This document shows, one piece after another, positions 44,450 through 56,700 of a stretch of DNA of 64,000 nucleotides. Position 1 is the first letter of the stretch; each line of letters starts with the position of its first letter. Both the position numbers and the translations under genes were made by a program. Under the pieces are notes generated by a model. The model did no database searches. It worked only from the letters and a program-made list of their open reading frames with translations, and was not told where the DNA came from. This DNA is from Beroe forskalii. Its lineage: Eukaryota; Ctenophora; Nuda; Beroida; Beroidae. Location: assembly GCA_011033025.1 (NCBI GenBank), contig WFMF01000002.1, forward strand, positions 62,001 to 126,000, read 5' to 3'.

Positions 44450-44616
44450 AGGGATCGTTCACATATTACGTAATCATCTAGAGGGGGAGGGGTTTCCGAA
44501 TGATTACGTTACATGTTATTGTAACAAAATATACAACTACTGTTAACTTGATTACGAGGGGGAGGGGGTTGAAATCGGTCAAAAATTGATTACGTAATAA
44601 TTGTGAACGATCCCTA
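44450..44616. mobile_element. MITE, GGATCGTTCACAT family, copy 3
   Basis: AGGGATCGTTCACATATTAC and its inverted partner ending CGATCCCTA bound about 165 bp, with ATTACGTTACATGTTATTGT inside, as in copies 2 and 4. Confidence 0.83.
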
Positions 44617-45650
44617 AAAAAACATTCACGAGCAGAACATATTTTCATGCTCTTCAATCAAATCGTGAAAATTTTCACACCTAATCAACCCCGATGCGCG
44701 AGGTTGCGCTACATGCTAGTACCTTGTGCGCAGTTTTGGGAATCGCACCAATTTCGCGACAACATCGCACGATTTGAGGGTATAAACTTAAGAAAAATGA
44801 ATTTTGAAGGTGACCATTCAATAGAGCTCAGCTGTACGAGTTTATAGGTGAAAAGATCATTAAGATACGCTATTCCTGCCAGGAGTTATGTTCAATAACA
44901 GTTTGCAACAGAAAACACGTTTTTCTAATTGCGCCGCCTTCCATGGTTCATTGTGGAGCTCAGGAGCATGATATCCAAAATCTAAGATCAACTTGAAGTA
45001 CAAAATTTTATCCTCTAGCGATTCCCGAAGGTTTCAAGTCTCTATCTTCAAAATGTGGATTTCTATAGAACGACACCACGAGTCGGTGTAAAATTGGTGT
45101 AAATTTATCCCGAATGAGGTTGCGCTACAAAATTGTAGATGAATTTTGCCGAGCCGCGCGCGCTGTAGCGCAACCTCGCTCATTTCGATTGATAAATCAA
45201 CGTCTTGATCCGAGATCGTATCGACAAGAAATTTCGATTTTCCTTGTAAATTTGCATTAAACAAGACGACAGCAGCATCTTCACAAATCTGCTAATTATT
45301 GATATTGATTAACTAATTATTTGTCATTTCAGGCGACTCACATAAGGTGAAACAGAATCTCAGATGATGGGGTACAAGAACCGGAGAAAAATTCTCAACA
45401 ATTCTACCAACAGATGAGATTAAGAGGTAATTTCAGATGGCACAGATTTTCGTGATTAATATTCCACTACAAAATATTTCCTTGTATTTCATTGAGACAA
45501 AGAAGTACTGAAAATCGATCACATAATCACGGTTTTGGTCGCTAAACAGTGTAGCATTTTGGCCTGTAAACATCCGACAAGCAATACCCTATATCTTAAA
45601 CACACATGATACTTTGAAAGTGTCCACCATAAGATTTTAAGCAGCAAAGT

Positions 45651-45869
45651 GGGGAACGGACATTCAACCTCGAAATTTTCTACCTACAACACTTTACCGC
45701 ATGATTTTTCAACTATAGACTAACGTTAGGGTCTTGGTTAGGTTTATGGTTAGGGTATGGAATAGGGTCAAGGGTTTGGGTTGGGTTAAGGGTATGGTTA
45801 GGGTCAGAGAAGAGAGATAAAGTGCTGTGAGATAAAATTTCTGAGGTTTCAAGTCGGTTTCCCAGCTAC
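45651..45869. mobile_element. MITE with telomere-like core, copy 2
   Basis: CATTCAACCTCGAAATTTTC and, inverted, CTTGAAACCTCAGAAATTTT bound a core with repeated GGTTAGGGT-like units (45725-45805). The sequence GCAAAGT/CTCTAT is continuous in the right arm of the surrounding element, so this copy is an insertion. Confidence 0.75.
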
Positions 45870-46926
45870 GTCTCTATCATGAGGCAAAAAACAAGCAAAT
45901 GAAGGACTTCTGTCAGCCGATTATCAGCAAAACATGGTGGCAGTGGAAGTAGTCAAGCTCTCGCCTCACGAAATTAAATGCTAAAACTGTCATCTATAGT
46001 CCAGCAGCGAACAGAAATATTAAAGTATAAAAAGTACAGACTCTGAAAAAGAAAATATGTCAAATTAACATCACTTCCAACAGCAGCGGATAAATCTCGA
46101 ATCAAATAGCCGAGAGAACAGTGAACTGCAGTGAAAGCAGTGATAGCAGCAGGCCAAATTCTGTGAAAGCAATCATTTCGAGAAAGTTAAAATCATACGC
46201 AAGGAAGAGAAGTAAAAAGATACAAAATCGAACACGAGAGAATTAAATACAAAATCATGAAATAAAGTTTGGAGTTTGCGTTGATCATTTGCATTGCCAT
46301 GTTGTCATGGTAACACATTCTTTGGAAATAGCAAGAGTTGAGTGAGAGCAATACGTCATTATCATTAGTAACAATGGTGTATTACTTTTTCTCACACACT
46401 GAGGAAATTATGTCAAATAAATGCCGCCTAATTACCGCAACAGTCTGATACATTGTGCAACTGTCCCATGAGAAAAGTAAGATATTAGACACTTTTGAAG
46501 TCATTGACATCCCATATTCAACCATATAGTAATTACGTCATTCTCATTTGCCTATTATTAAACTGCTGCAAAAACCGAGTTTCACCAAATGTAAATTTTC
46601 TCATTTTAACCGATTTCCTTTCATCGTTTTGTATCTCATTTCATGTTTTGTTGTAATTGATGCGTTTCAAAGTGACATGCTACCAACATTCGTTTGTTTC
46701 TATCAATCTGATTATTGTTTGTTTTTCTAAGATTACTAGTGTTTTAAATTTCATTAAAAGCATCACACCACATTTTTGACTCAAGCCTTCGATTTCAAAA
46801 CTTTTGAGGTTTATTCAGCAATACATCCATGCTTTGAGTCCATGCTTTGATTCGATTTGCCTTAACAAATTTTCGCCCCCGGGCCCTTCAAGCCCTCGGG
46901 CTCACAACTTCCACATAGGCTAAGCC

Positions 46927-48144
46927 AGGGATCGTTCACATGTTACTTAATCACCTAAGGGGGGGGGGGGGGGATTACGAACAGGGGTGGATCTACAATG
47001 GGGTTTTGGGGGGGTTGCAACCCCCCCACTTTTTCTCGAGTGGGGTTGTAGTGGGGTTGTGGGGTTGTTGGTTTTAGAGTGGGGTTGTTGGGGTTGTAAT
47101 ATTTGTTATGTTTTATGTACACGATGAGTTCATTGACTTGATTATTCTTTAGCCAGTTCTAACCCCAGTTAGCAAGTTTTCAGTTTCAAACACATAATTT
47201 TCAATATTTGGATACAAAAAAACCCTTAAAATTTTCACCTGCAGTGGGCTGTTTTGATCAAATTATTTTAAACAACTGCTTTCTGCACTGGTCAAGACAG
47301 AGCCAGTCGGAAACAGCCGGCACCAAATTGACTTTGGAGGTAGATTCAAATGCGAAAAACCCATGAAAATTTTGATTGCGGTGAGCTGTTGCGAGCTGTT
47401 GCAAGCTGTTACGCAACTGGTGTAGAAACAGTCAGACACTCAGGCAGGGATCCAAAACACTGAAAATTATCGTCTGCAGCGGGCTGTTATGTTGTGATTC
47501 ATTATCATCTATGTGGCTAAATTGGTAGTCCTTAGTTGTGTTCGGAACTTTCAAAATTTCCGCTTGCAGTGCTCAGAAAAATCAGTTAGAAGCTAAGACT
47601 ATAAATTGCATAGTACTGATATACAATTCGCATTCATTTGTGGTCATTTTCCAATTTTGCGACTGAAGTGAGCGGACCACAAAAACAATAAAAATGAGTC
47701 TCAGAGGAAATATGAAAAATCATGGATGTGAGGTGTTTCCTGAATCCTAATTTAGCTCATATTGTCTATTACTGAAAGTCTAAATTCCCAGGTTTCTATG
47801 GAAAAATATGAAGGAGATTTTAGCAAAATGACTTCATTTTCTGAAAAATTTTCCGGGGGGGCTTCGCCCCCCTTACCCCCCACCAGGGGCTCCGCCCCTG
47901 GAACCCGCTGGGGGCTGCGCCCCCAGACCCCTGCCATAGCTCGCTCGGCGGCGCTGCGCGCCACCTCCCTCGCCGAAATTTACAACCCCCCCACTTTTTC
48001 CGCCCTGGATCCAGCCCTGATTACGAATGACTACGTTACATGTTATTGTATAAACAAATGTAACTACTGTAAACTTGCTTAGGAGGGGGAGGGGGGGTTA
48101 AAAATTGGCCAAAAATTGATTATAAAATATGCGAATCATCCCTA
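46927..48144. mobile_element. MITE, GGATCGTTCACAT family, copy 4, split by a hAT insertion
   Basis: AGGGATCGTTCACATGTTAC at the left and the inverted CGAATCATCCCTA at the right belong to one MITE. Its middle (ATTACGAA) is duplicated and interrupted by the hAT element at 46982-48019. Confidence 0.8.
46982..48019. mobile_element. Non-autonomous hAT element, 1.04 kb
   Basis: Ends CAGGGGTGGATCTA and, inverted, CAGGGCTGGATCCA; flanked by an exact 8-bp duplication ATTACGAA (46974-46981 and 48020-48027). The right part carries GGGGCTGCGCCCC-type blocks like the MITE at 11103. The interior has diverged repeats around GCTGTT(G/T)TG..C but no transposase. Confidence 0.87.
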
Positions 48145-49752
48145 ATACTCACCAAGCTCTTACCAATTCCAAAGAATATGTTACCAAGGCAACATGGCAG
48201 AGATCAACGCAATTATGCAAATTCCAAACTGAATTTCGTGATATTGTATTCTATCTTTCGTATCTTTCGACTTTTGTTTCATTCCTAATCCTATGTTTGC
48301 AATTTTTGTATGATTGCAACTTCTCCAAATGATTGCATCACAGAATTTGAGCTTCCGCTATTCACTCCACTTCACTGTTCTCTAGGCTATTTGATTCGAG
48401 GTAAATGTCCACCGCTGATGGAATTGCTGTTAATTTGATTCAAGTTTTTATTTCAAAGTCAGTACTTTTTATACTCTTATACAGTATCCTTCTGTTCGCT
48501 GCTGGACTATCTAGATATCAGTTTTTAACATTTAATTACTTGAGAGCCGACTACTTCGCATTGCCACGATGTTTTGCTGACAATCAACTTACAAGATTAC
48601 TTTATTCGCTTGTTTCTGCCTCATTATAGAGACTTTGCTGTTTATTAAAATCTTATGGTGGACACTTTCAAAGCATCATGTGTGTTTAAAATATAGGGTA
48701 TTGCTTGTCGGGTGTTAACAGGCCAAAATGCTACACTGTTTTAGCGACCAAAACCCGTGAATATGTGATCGATTTTCAGTACTTCTTTGTCTCAATGAAA
48801 TACAAGGAAATATTTTGTAATGGAATATTAATCACGAAAATCTGTGCCATCTGAAATTACCTCTTAATCTCATCTGTTGGTAGAATTGTTGAGAATTTTC
48901 CTCCGGTTCTTGCTTTCTTGTACCCCATCAGATCTGAGATTCTGTTTCACCTTATGTGAGTCGCCTGAAATGACAAATAATTAGTTAATCAATATCAATA
49001 ATTAGCAGATTTGTGAAGATGCTGCTGTCGTCTTGTTTAATGCAAATTTACAAGGAAAATCGAAATTTCTTGTCGATACGATCTCGGATCAAGACGTTGA
49101 TTTATCAATCGAAATGAGCGAGGTTGCTCTACAGCGCGCGCGGCTCGGCAAAATTCATCTACAATTTTGTAGCGCAACCTCATTCGGGATAAATTTACAC
49201 CAATTTTACACCGACTTGTGGTGTCGTTCTATAGAAATCCGCATTTTTGAAGATAGAGACTTGAAACCTTCGGGAATCGCTAGAGGATAAAATTTTGTAC
49301 TTCAAGTTGATCTTAGATTTTGGATATCATGCTCCTGAGCTCCACAATGAACCATGGAAGACAGCGCAATTAGAAAACCGTGTTTTCTGTTGCGAACTGT
49401 TATTGAACATAACTCCTGGCAGGAATAGCGTATCTTAATGATCTTTTCACCTATAAACTCGTACAGCTGAGCTCTATTGAATGGTCACCTTCAAAATTCA
49501 AAAAAATACCCTCAAATCGTGCGATGTTGTCGCGAAATTGGTGCGATTCCCAAAACTGCGCACAAGGTACTAGCATGTAGCGCAACCTCGCGCATCGGAT
49601 AATTAAATTTACTGCAATAAGTGCTTATTTAGGTAATGAATTTTTAATTCTGAAAACAGTGTCGCTCTTTGGCGTACTTGGTACTAATAAATTAAATTCG
49701 GAACTATAAAACGAAACGTACGATAATTGAGCCACAATTATGATGTAGCTCT

Positions 49753-49958
49753 AGGGTTCGCTCACGTATTACGTACTGAGGTAAGAGAGGGGTTTTCAAA
49801 TGATTATGCCACTTGTTATTGCAACCAATAGAACTGCTGCAAACTTGAAGTTGATCATAATCAACTTCAAGAATAAGAGGGAGTGCTTGGAAAAATTGAG
49901 TACGTAATACTTGAACGAGTGCTTGGAAAAATTGAGTACGTAATACTTGAACGATTCA
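49753..49958. mobile_element. MITE, GGATCGTTCACAT family, diverged copy 5
   Basis: AGGGTTCGCTCACGTATTAC and a right end GTACGTAATACTTGAACGAT are degenerate family ends. The right end with GTGCTTGGAAAAATTGAG is duplicated in tandem (49881-49950). Confidence 0.6.
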
Positions 49959-50210
49959 CAAATTAAAACCATGAATAGTCAGAGTCACATCGCATTAATC
50001 CGGCAGCGAGGGTCCTTGACAGTTCTCATTCCAACACGACAGCTCAGACTAACACACGATTCTTATCAAGTAATCAAGGGTGAAATGATCAATCCTCCAT
50101 GCACGTAAATCAATAAATTAACTCCCACAGATTCCATTAAATCAAAACAATCAAGTCGCCAGTGGTACCAATACGGTACAAACAGTGGTTGGCTTGGTGA
50201 TGAACAGGGA

Positions 50211-50310
50211 TCAGAGGTAGGGAACTGACATGCTTCTGTTCGTTTGTTTGCCAACTTTTCGAGAAGTAGACACGTTCAGAAGGGGCGAATCTTTGGCTTT
50301 AGCCAATTCT
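50211..50310 (-). CDS. wee1: WEE1-like kinase, last exon
   Basis: Starts after CATTGCAG, completes an arginine codon begun in the preceding exon, and encodes ELAKAKDSPLLNVSTSRKVG, then KQTNRSMSVPYL and TGA (50211-50213). A short basic tail with a NRS-S motif is typical of the WEE1 C-terminus. Phase (one base) matches the upstream exon exactly, which supports a working gene. Confidence 0.82.
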
Positions 50311-50446
50311 CTGCAATGGAAGTCGATTACAAAAGTTTGGAAAATAAGAGTGTAGAAAGTGCTGTGTCACGAGAGATGATTCAAGTAATACTCTATTCAT
50401 CAAAATCTGACGCCACAAACAGTAAAAACATTGAACTTTAACTCAC

Positions 50447-50700
50447 CGAAGTAGACGCTGATTCTCGAATCGCTCTTCATTTAGTTTTCTGGTGAGCTCA
50501 CAGATTTTCTCCTTTTCCTCCGACAGCAAGAACCTGTCCGTTAGGATTGCAGCGGGACTGGGACGCTTGACAGGGTTCGGACTGATCATCTTAAGGAGCA
50601 ACTCTATGAGCTCACTCGACACGCTTGGAACTTCAGATAGTTTCCCTTCCCTGATTTCGTGCCACTCCAAGCCATTGAGAGGCAACGATTTCAAGCTTGC
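50447..50700 (-). CDS. wee1: WEE1-like protein kinase, C-lobe end of the catalytic domain
   Basis: Between TTTTTCAG and CG|GTGAGT it encodes ASLKSLPLNGLEWHEIREGK, then LSEVPSVSSELIELLLKMIS, PNPVKRPSPAAILTDRFLLS and a charged helix ending NQRLLR. The L-P-x-N-G..W..IR.G pattern, the (I)x-PxPxxRPS motif of kinase subdomain XI and the following coiled region are characteristic of WEE1 kinases, which phosphorylate CDK1 on its inhibitory tyrosine in the nucleus to hold the cell before mitosis. The ATP-binding and catalytic-loop exons should lie at higher coordinates but none are seen before or after the 21-bp satellite. The gene must have a large intron, or the assembly is broken there. Confidence 0.85.
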
Positions 50701-50704
50701 CTGA

Positions 50705-51045
50705 AAAAGATAATGCTGAGCTTAACAATTAAAGTTTGTGCTTCCAATTTCATCTTCAAAAAAGAATCATTCTGTTCAAAGTGCGCGCGGCGCGCGTTAC
50801 GCGCGCGATTAAAGGATTAAGTGCGCGTTACCACTGTGTTGACTATAATGGGTGGTATGCATATATACTATCTAGGGAATCTCTTATGGTTAATGAATAA
50901 TGGTTATAAAAGTTTTGCTTAAAGGCCCCCGACGAATAAATTTCAAATTTTTATTTTTTTATTTTTTATGGTGGAATGTGTTCTAATATAGGTGAAATAT
51001 CAAGAAATAGAGCGAAAATCCGGAAAAATTAGACCACTATGATCG
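50705..51045. other. Upstream intron of the WEE1-like gene, no exon recognised
   Basis: Contains a GCGCGCGGCGCGCGTTACGCGC patch (50780-50802) with self-complementary character, then AT-rich sequence leading to the satellite. Confidence 0.4.
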
Positions 51046-51049
51046 CATA

Positions 51050-53385
51050 ACATAACCCACCCCAACTCATAGCACACCCTATCAACTCGTAGCACACCTC
51101 TGTCAATCCATAACAAACCCCTATCAACTCATAACATACCCCTATCAACTCAAAGCATACCCCTGTCAACTCACAACCCGCTCCTATCAACTAATAGCAT
51201 ACCCCAATCAACTTATAACCCGACCCAATCAGCTCATAGCAGACCGCTATCAACTCATAACAAACCCTATCAATACTTAGCATACCCCTGTCAACTCACA
51301 ACCCACCCCTATCAGCTCATAACACTCCCCAATCAACTCATAACACACCCCTATCAACTCATAACATACCCCTATCAACTCATAGCATACCCCTATCAAC
51401 TCATAGCATTGTAGAGACCGCTAATTATCATTTTATCGAGGTTTAGAGAAGTGTTCCTACGTCAATGAAGTGTGAACTTTGATATCAGATAAGGATATTA
51501 TTAGCGAACGTAGCCGTGGCAGGTTCATATCATGGTTCAGTGAGAGCAGCCGATTCCTGCAGGAACGTGATAATGCTTTGTCTCGCGGTTAGCTTTCACT
51601 GGATCACACCACTGGCGGGGTGGTTCCTGGTTTCCAACAGGAGATTCACAGAATCCAATAATCTCCCGTGCTGCTAATCAGGTGACCACTCCCCACGATA
51701 CTTTGGCACGGTGATCTGGTTCTTATCTGTCTGGGAGGGTCATTACCTTTGTGATTAGCGGAACCCTCCCTACCCAGCTAGAGTTTATTTAAGGCACTGC
51801 AGTTTTCAGAGTTTTCAGAGAGTTTTTCAATTTTTATCTTAGGAGTTAGGACTCATCTCTCCCTCGCCATCTTGGAGTTACAAGGATCAGTCCGGGTACC
51901 CTGTTATAGCAATGAGACTTAAAAGTTTTGTTTTATAAATGTACTCGTTTCACTTGTCTCCCAAACCCGCTCAGTAGATCAAGGGGTCTACACATACCCC
52001 TGTCAACTCATAACATAACCCAATCAACTCATAACACACGCCAATCAATTCATAACACTCCCCAATCAACTCATAACACAACCCAATCAACTCATAACAC
52101 ACGCCAATCAACTCATAACACACCGCTATCAACTCATAACACACCCCTATCAACTCATAACACACCCCTATCAACTTATAACACACGCCAATCAACTCAT
52201 AACACACCCCCAATCAACTCATAACATACCCCTGTCAGCTCATAACACACGCCAATCAACTCATAACACACGCCAATCAACTCATAACACAACCCAATCA
52301 ACTCATAACACACGCCAATCAACTCATAACACACCGCTATCAACTCATAACACACCCCTATCAACTCATAACACACCCCTATCAACTTATAACACACCCC
52401 TATCAACTTATAACACACCCCCAATCAACTCATAACATACCCCTGTCAGCTCATAACATACCCATATCAACTCATAGCATACCCCTATCAACTCATAGCA
52501 TACCCCTGTCAACTCATAGGTAACATAACCCAATCAACTCATAACACACGCCAATCAACTCATAACACACCCAAGTCAACTCATAACATACCCCTATCAA
52601 CTCATAACACACCCAAATCAACTCATAACATACCCCTATCAACTTATAACACACCCCCAATCAACTCATAACATACCCCTGTCAGCTCATAACATACCCA
52701 TATCAACTCATAGCATACCCCTATCAACTCATAGCATACCCCTGTCAACTCATAGGTAACATAACCCAATCAACTCATAACACACGCCAATCAACTCATA
52801 ACACACCCAAGTCAACTCATAACATACCCCTATCAACTCTTAACATACCCAAATCAACTCATAACATACCCCTGTCATCTCATAACATACCCCTTTCAAC
52901 TCATAACATACCCCTGTCAACTCATAACATACCCCTGTCAACTCATAACACAACCCAATCAACCCATAACATACCCATATCAACTCATAACATACCCCTG
53001 TCAACTCATAACACACGCCAATCAACTCATAGCATACCCCTATCAACTCATAACACAACCAAATCAACTCATAACATACCCCTATCAACTTATAACACAC
53101 GCCAATCAACTCATAACACACGCCAATCAACTCATAACACTCCCCAATCAACTCATAACACACGCCAATCAACTCATAACACACGCCAATCAACTCATAA
53201 CATATCCCTATCAACTTATAACACATCCCTATCATCTTATAACACACCCCCAATCAACTCATAACACATCCCTATCAACTTATAACATACCCCTATCAAC
53301 TTATAACACACGCCAATCAACTCATAACATACCCCTATCAACTTATAACACACGCCAATCAACTCATAGTAGAGCCCTGTCAACT
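51050..53385. repeat. 21-bp satellite (CACACCCCTATCAACTCATAA)
   Basis: About 80 units of 21 bp, with variants at a few fixed positions (CCCCTGTCAACTC, GCCAATCAACTC, TAGCATA). Larger blocks are themselves repeated (for example around 52430-52560 and 52660-52800). Because 21 is divisible by three, the minus strand shows frames of repeated GVCYELI; these are not genes. A probable solo LTR interrupts it. Confidence 0.92.
51410..51992 (+). mobile_element. Probable solo LTR of a retrotransposon
   Basis: A 583-bp unique block sits inside the satellite, starting TGTAGAGACC and ending GGGGTCTACA: the TG..CA ends extend to an 8-base inverted repeat (TGTAGA.CC). It contains a TATA-like TTTATTTAAGG (51784) followed about 150 bases later by ATAAAT. 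Flanks read GCAT and CATA; a clean 4-6 bp target duplication is not evident because the target is repetitive. No internal retroviral genes are present. Confidence 0.7.
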
Positions 53386-53389
53386 CTTG

Positions 53390-53670
53390 AAATATTCCTC
53401 TCAGATGAATGGTGTCAACGTCATAAGCACCAGAATGTGGAAGGCCATCGAATCAAAATACGTCATACGTCATCACATACGAATGGTGTCAACGTCACAT
53501 ACCTGGAATGTGAAATGCGTACGAATCAATATATGTCATAACATACGAATGGTGTCAACGTCATATGGATGGAATGTGGAATGCGTACGAATCAAGATAC
53601 GTCATACGTCATAACATACGAATGGTGTCAACGTCATACGGATGGAATGTGGAATGCGCGCATTCGTCAT
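53390..53670. repeat. 72-bp tandem repeat
   Basis: Four units of CATACGAATGGTGTCAACGT, CATACGGATGGAATGTGGAA and TGCGTACGAATCAA. TACGTCATACGTCATAA forms a shorter direct repeat inside. Confidence 0.82.
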
Positions 53671-53726
53671 GTTTGATTGGGTGTCAACAGACGCACACCC
53701 TGTATATAAAGCCCCCCGCTGCGGGT

Positions 53727-56700
53727 GGAGTCATTAATTAATTCTAGCAGCGTCCAAAAATTACAGTTTTACCATCAAAAAATTCTAACAAGAATTGCGC
53801 CTGCCGACACAGATGTTGTTTGTCTGTTGTTCCTGAAGGTCGTATGCAGGCGCTTAATTTCCCTCCCCCCGGTGCTTGATGTAACCTTAGCATCAAGATA
53901 CAAGTATTATATATAAGAGTATAAATGTTCCGATTCGCATGCTGCGCGCGACCACCGAGAAGATGCATTGGCACGTGCCATTTCTTCTAAAATTCTTGCG
54001 CGCGCGTTTGTACGCACAAAGTTATTTTACTCAGTTCGTTGTAGATTTCGCGCCATTTTGTTGAATTGGTTTACGTTTCGCATCAGATTGTGTCACCGTT
54101 TATTCACGCTATGTATATTCTTGAATGTTTATATTATAAGTTGATATCACTTTTCATCTGATTTTCAAATTTTGTGCTTTCGTTTTCTGTTTCAATGCTG
54201 TCGCTTGTTCTGAAAAGCAATATTCCACTTTCACATCGACCATCGTGTATCTCAAATTTAGTCAAATTCAGTATACAGTCTAATCTTACTATATATAATG
54301 CGTGTTGTTATATTGGTTTTGTTTAACTTATTAATTAATTTTGACAGCTTAAATTATTTGTATCAGTTTTTGATTCAAACGTTGGTTCTGAATCTGTTAT
54401 TGATAATAATAAAATTTTATATTATATATAATTGTTACAAAAATTTTTTATCTTTGTGTAATGATGCTAATTCAGTAGTTTGGGAACTTGCTGCTTTGTT
54501 TCAGAATCAAAATAACAATGACACTTTGAAAAAGCATACGAATGGTGTTGAAATACCCATCATTACAAGTAAAAAAAAACAGTGTCTGTAAAGAAAACCC
54601 TGTTGGTTAAAAAAAAAACAAAAAGAAAAAATATATATGCAAAAAGTACAAAAATCCAATGGGTACCAGAAGACCCTGGTATAGTTTGTAATTTGAACAA
54701 AGCATTTTTTCTTATAGTGAAATGGTGTTTAATGTATTAGGTTTATTGTTCATGCGATATTGAGTGATTTTTCTCATGCAGTTGCCATGCTTTCTAATTT
54801 ATCCCTTTTGCCATGCTATGCTTAAATTATTTAATTTATTTAAATTATTTCTCTGTGTTTTGTTAGGATTAGTTTGTCTTCTTGATCTGTAGCTCTTTGC
54901 TGCCACGTCGTATTGAATTCATTTATTTGTTTGTATGTTATAGGTCAATATGTCTATCTTGACTTCCATGATGATTTAGTTTTGACTTTATTTTTAGGCA
55001 ATTTTAATTTTGTTTGTTTATGTTGAAATATCTTAGCCTGGATCGAATTTTGAAACTTTAACTTTCGATGAATTGAAGAATTTGTTTTCCACTTTAAAAA
55101 TGATGATAAAATGGACAAAACAGAAGGGTGCAGGTAGGAGCCCGAGCAAAAGAATACCTATCGTGATCTCTATTAGTTTTTTCAAAAAAGTGTCCAATAA
55201 ATCGTGTTGGTTCAAAAAGCAAACAAATCAAATGTTCAAATCAACAGGTATATTTTGATGAAAACAACTTATAACCTATTGAATTTGTTATGAATTACAG
55301 TTTCATGAATTTTCAAATTTTGTTTTTTTCTTTTTTGCCCAGACTTGCAAAATTTTCTTCTCTTCAGATCGCTTGAAAATCGTGAATATTCCACTTTTCA
55401 GGCAGAGTTCGAAACCATGCCGACATTTTCACTGACAAACATTATTTTCAGAGAAATTTACCTAGGGATAGTCTAATCAGGCTGATCCCAACAATGGTTA
55501 AGCGGTATATAAATTGTTTTTTTTTTTATTTTTTTTTTTAATGTATATATATATATATTTATTTATTTATATGTGGCGATTCATTTTTCAGTTAGCATCG
55601 AAATTATTTTTTAATCGTGTTGCAAGAAAGTTATAATGAATCAGAAAAATAAGGAATTTTTTTTGCGGCCACCCTGTGGGGCATGGGGGCCACGCCCTTT
55701 TTTCCACAAAAATTAAACTTTCGAATTTTTTCAAAATTCCTTCGCCATCAAGTTGCTTATGATGAATAAAAATTTTGAGAATTTTGTCCGAATTATTGGG
55801 TCACCCTGAGGGGCGTGGGGGGGCCACGCCCTTTTTTCGCAAAAATTAAACTTTCGAATTTTTTCAAAATTCTTTCGCCATTGAGTTGCTTATGATGAAT
55901 AAAAATTTTGAGAATTTTGTCCGAATTATTGGGTCACTCTGAGGAGCGTGGGAGGCCACGCCCTTTTTTTCGCAAAAAATAGATTTTCGAATTTTTTCAA
56001 AATTTCTTCGCTATGGAGTTGCTTATGATGAGTAAAGGTTTTGAGAATATTGTCGGCAATATTGGGTTACCGTTGGGGGCGTGGGAAGCTTTTTTTTCGC
56101 AGAAATTAAAGTTTCGAATTTCCCCTCCACACTCGCAAGGTCAAATAACTTTCACAAGGACATGTGGCCGTTAGCTCATGTGGCTGCCATCATTCGCCGT
56201 CCGTAGGACGGGAACCGACTAGTAGTTATAATGCAGTAAGCAGTTTAACACTAAACCAAGTACAGAACTGAAGCCTTTTCCTCCAATAATCCTCACTCCT
56301 AAGATTAAGACACGAATCTTCCAACAGCCCTTTATCTTGAATTTATCATAATTTAGGAGAGTTTGAGCATATATGGCACGGATGGACCTAGTCAGCCTAT
56401 AAGATTAATATTTTCGACAACCGAATGCCTCAAAATATATAAATTCCTGATTTTGAAAATTTTGATAAAAAGGCACGGACGGACGGACGGACGGACCCCA
56501 CTGATATTATAAAGGAGCAATCCGGGCACTTTCCAGAAATAACAGTAGTTGTATTGTAAATCTGTACCTCATATACACATATCCTATTTCTAAATTTCCC
56601 ACCTTTCCAAAAACACGATCTCTGCCAACCCTCCTATTTGCCTTTTTGTTTTACAAAAAGGCCAATGGGGAGGGAAAAAATAGGTACAAATCATTGGTTG

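Larger units (their letters stand above)
44691..49598. mobile_element. Long-terminal-inverted-repeat element, 4.9 kb
   Basis: The left arm (44691 to about 46345) and right arm (about 48144-49598) are inverted copies, nearly identical over the outer 950 bases and more diverged inward. Both ends read CCGATGCGCGAGGTTGCGCT. GAGGTTGCGCTAC recurs at the tip and again about 420 bases inward, where it faces its own inverse around GCCGCGCGCGCTG, so each arm carries a hairpin of candidate transposase sites. There is no transposase frame, so it is non-autonomous. A 219-bp MITE sits only in the left arm and a MITE holding a hAT element fills the centre. Confidence 0.85.

Noticed and set aside
51971-53253. 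Minus-strand frames made of repeated GVCYELI.
   Set aside because: The 21-bp satellite is divisible by three, so the frame stays open by arithmetic. There is no evidence of transcription or codon bias.
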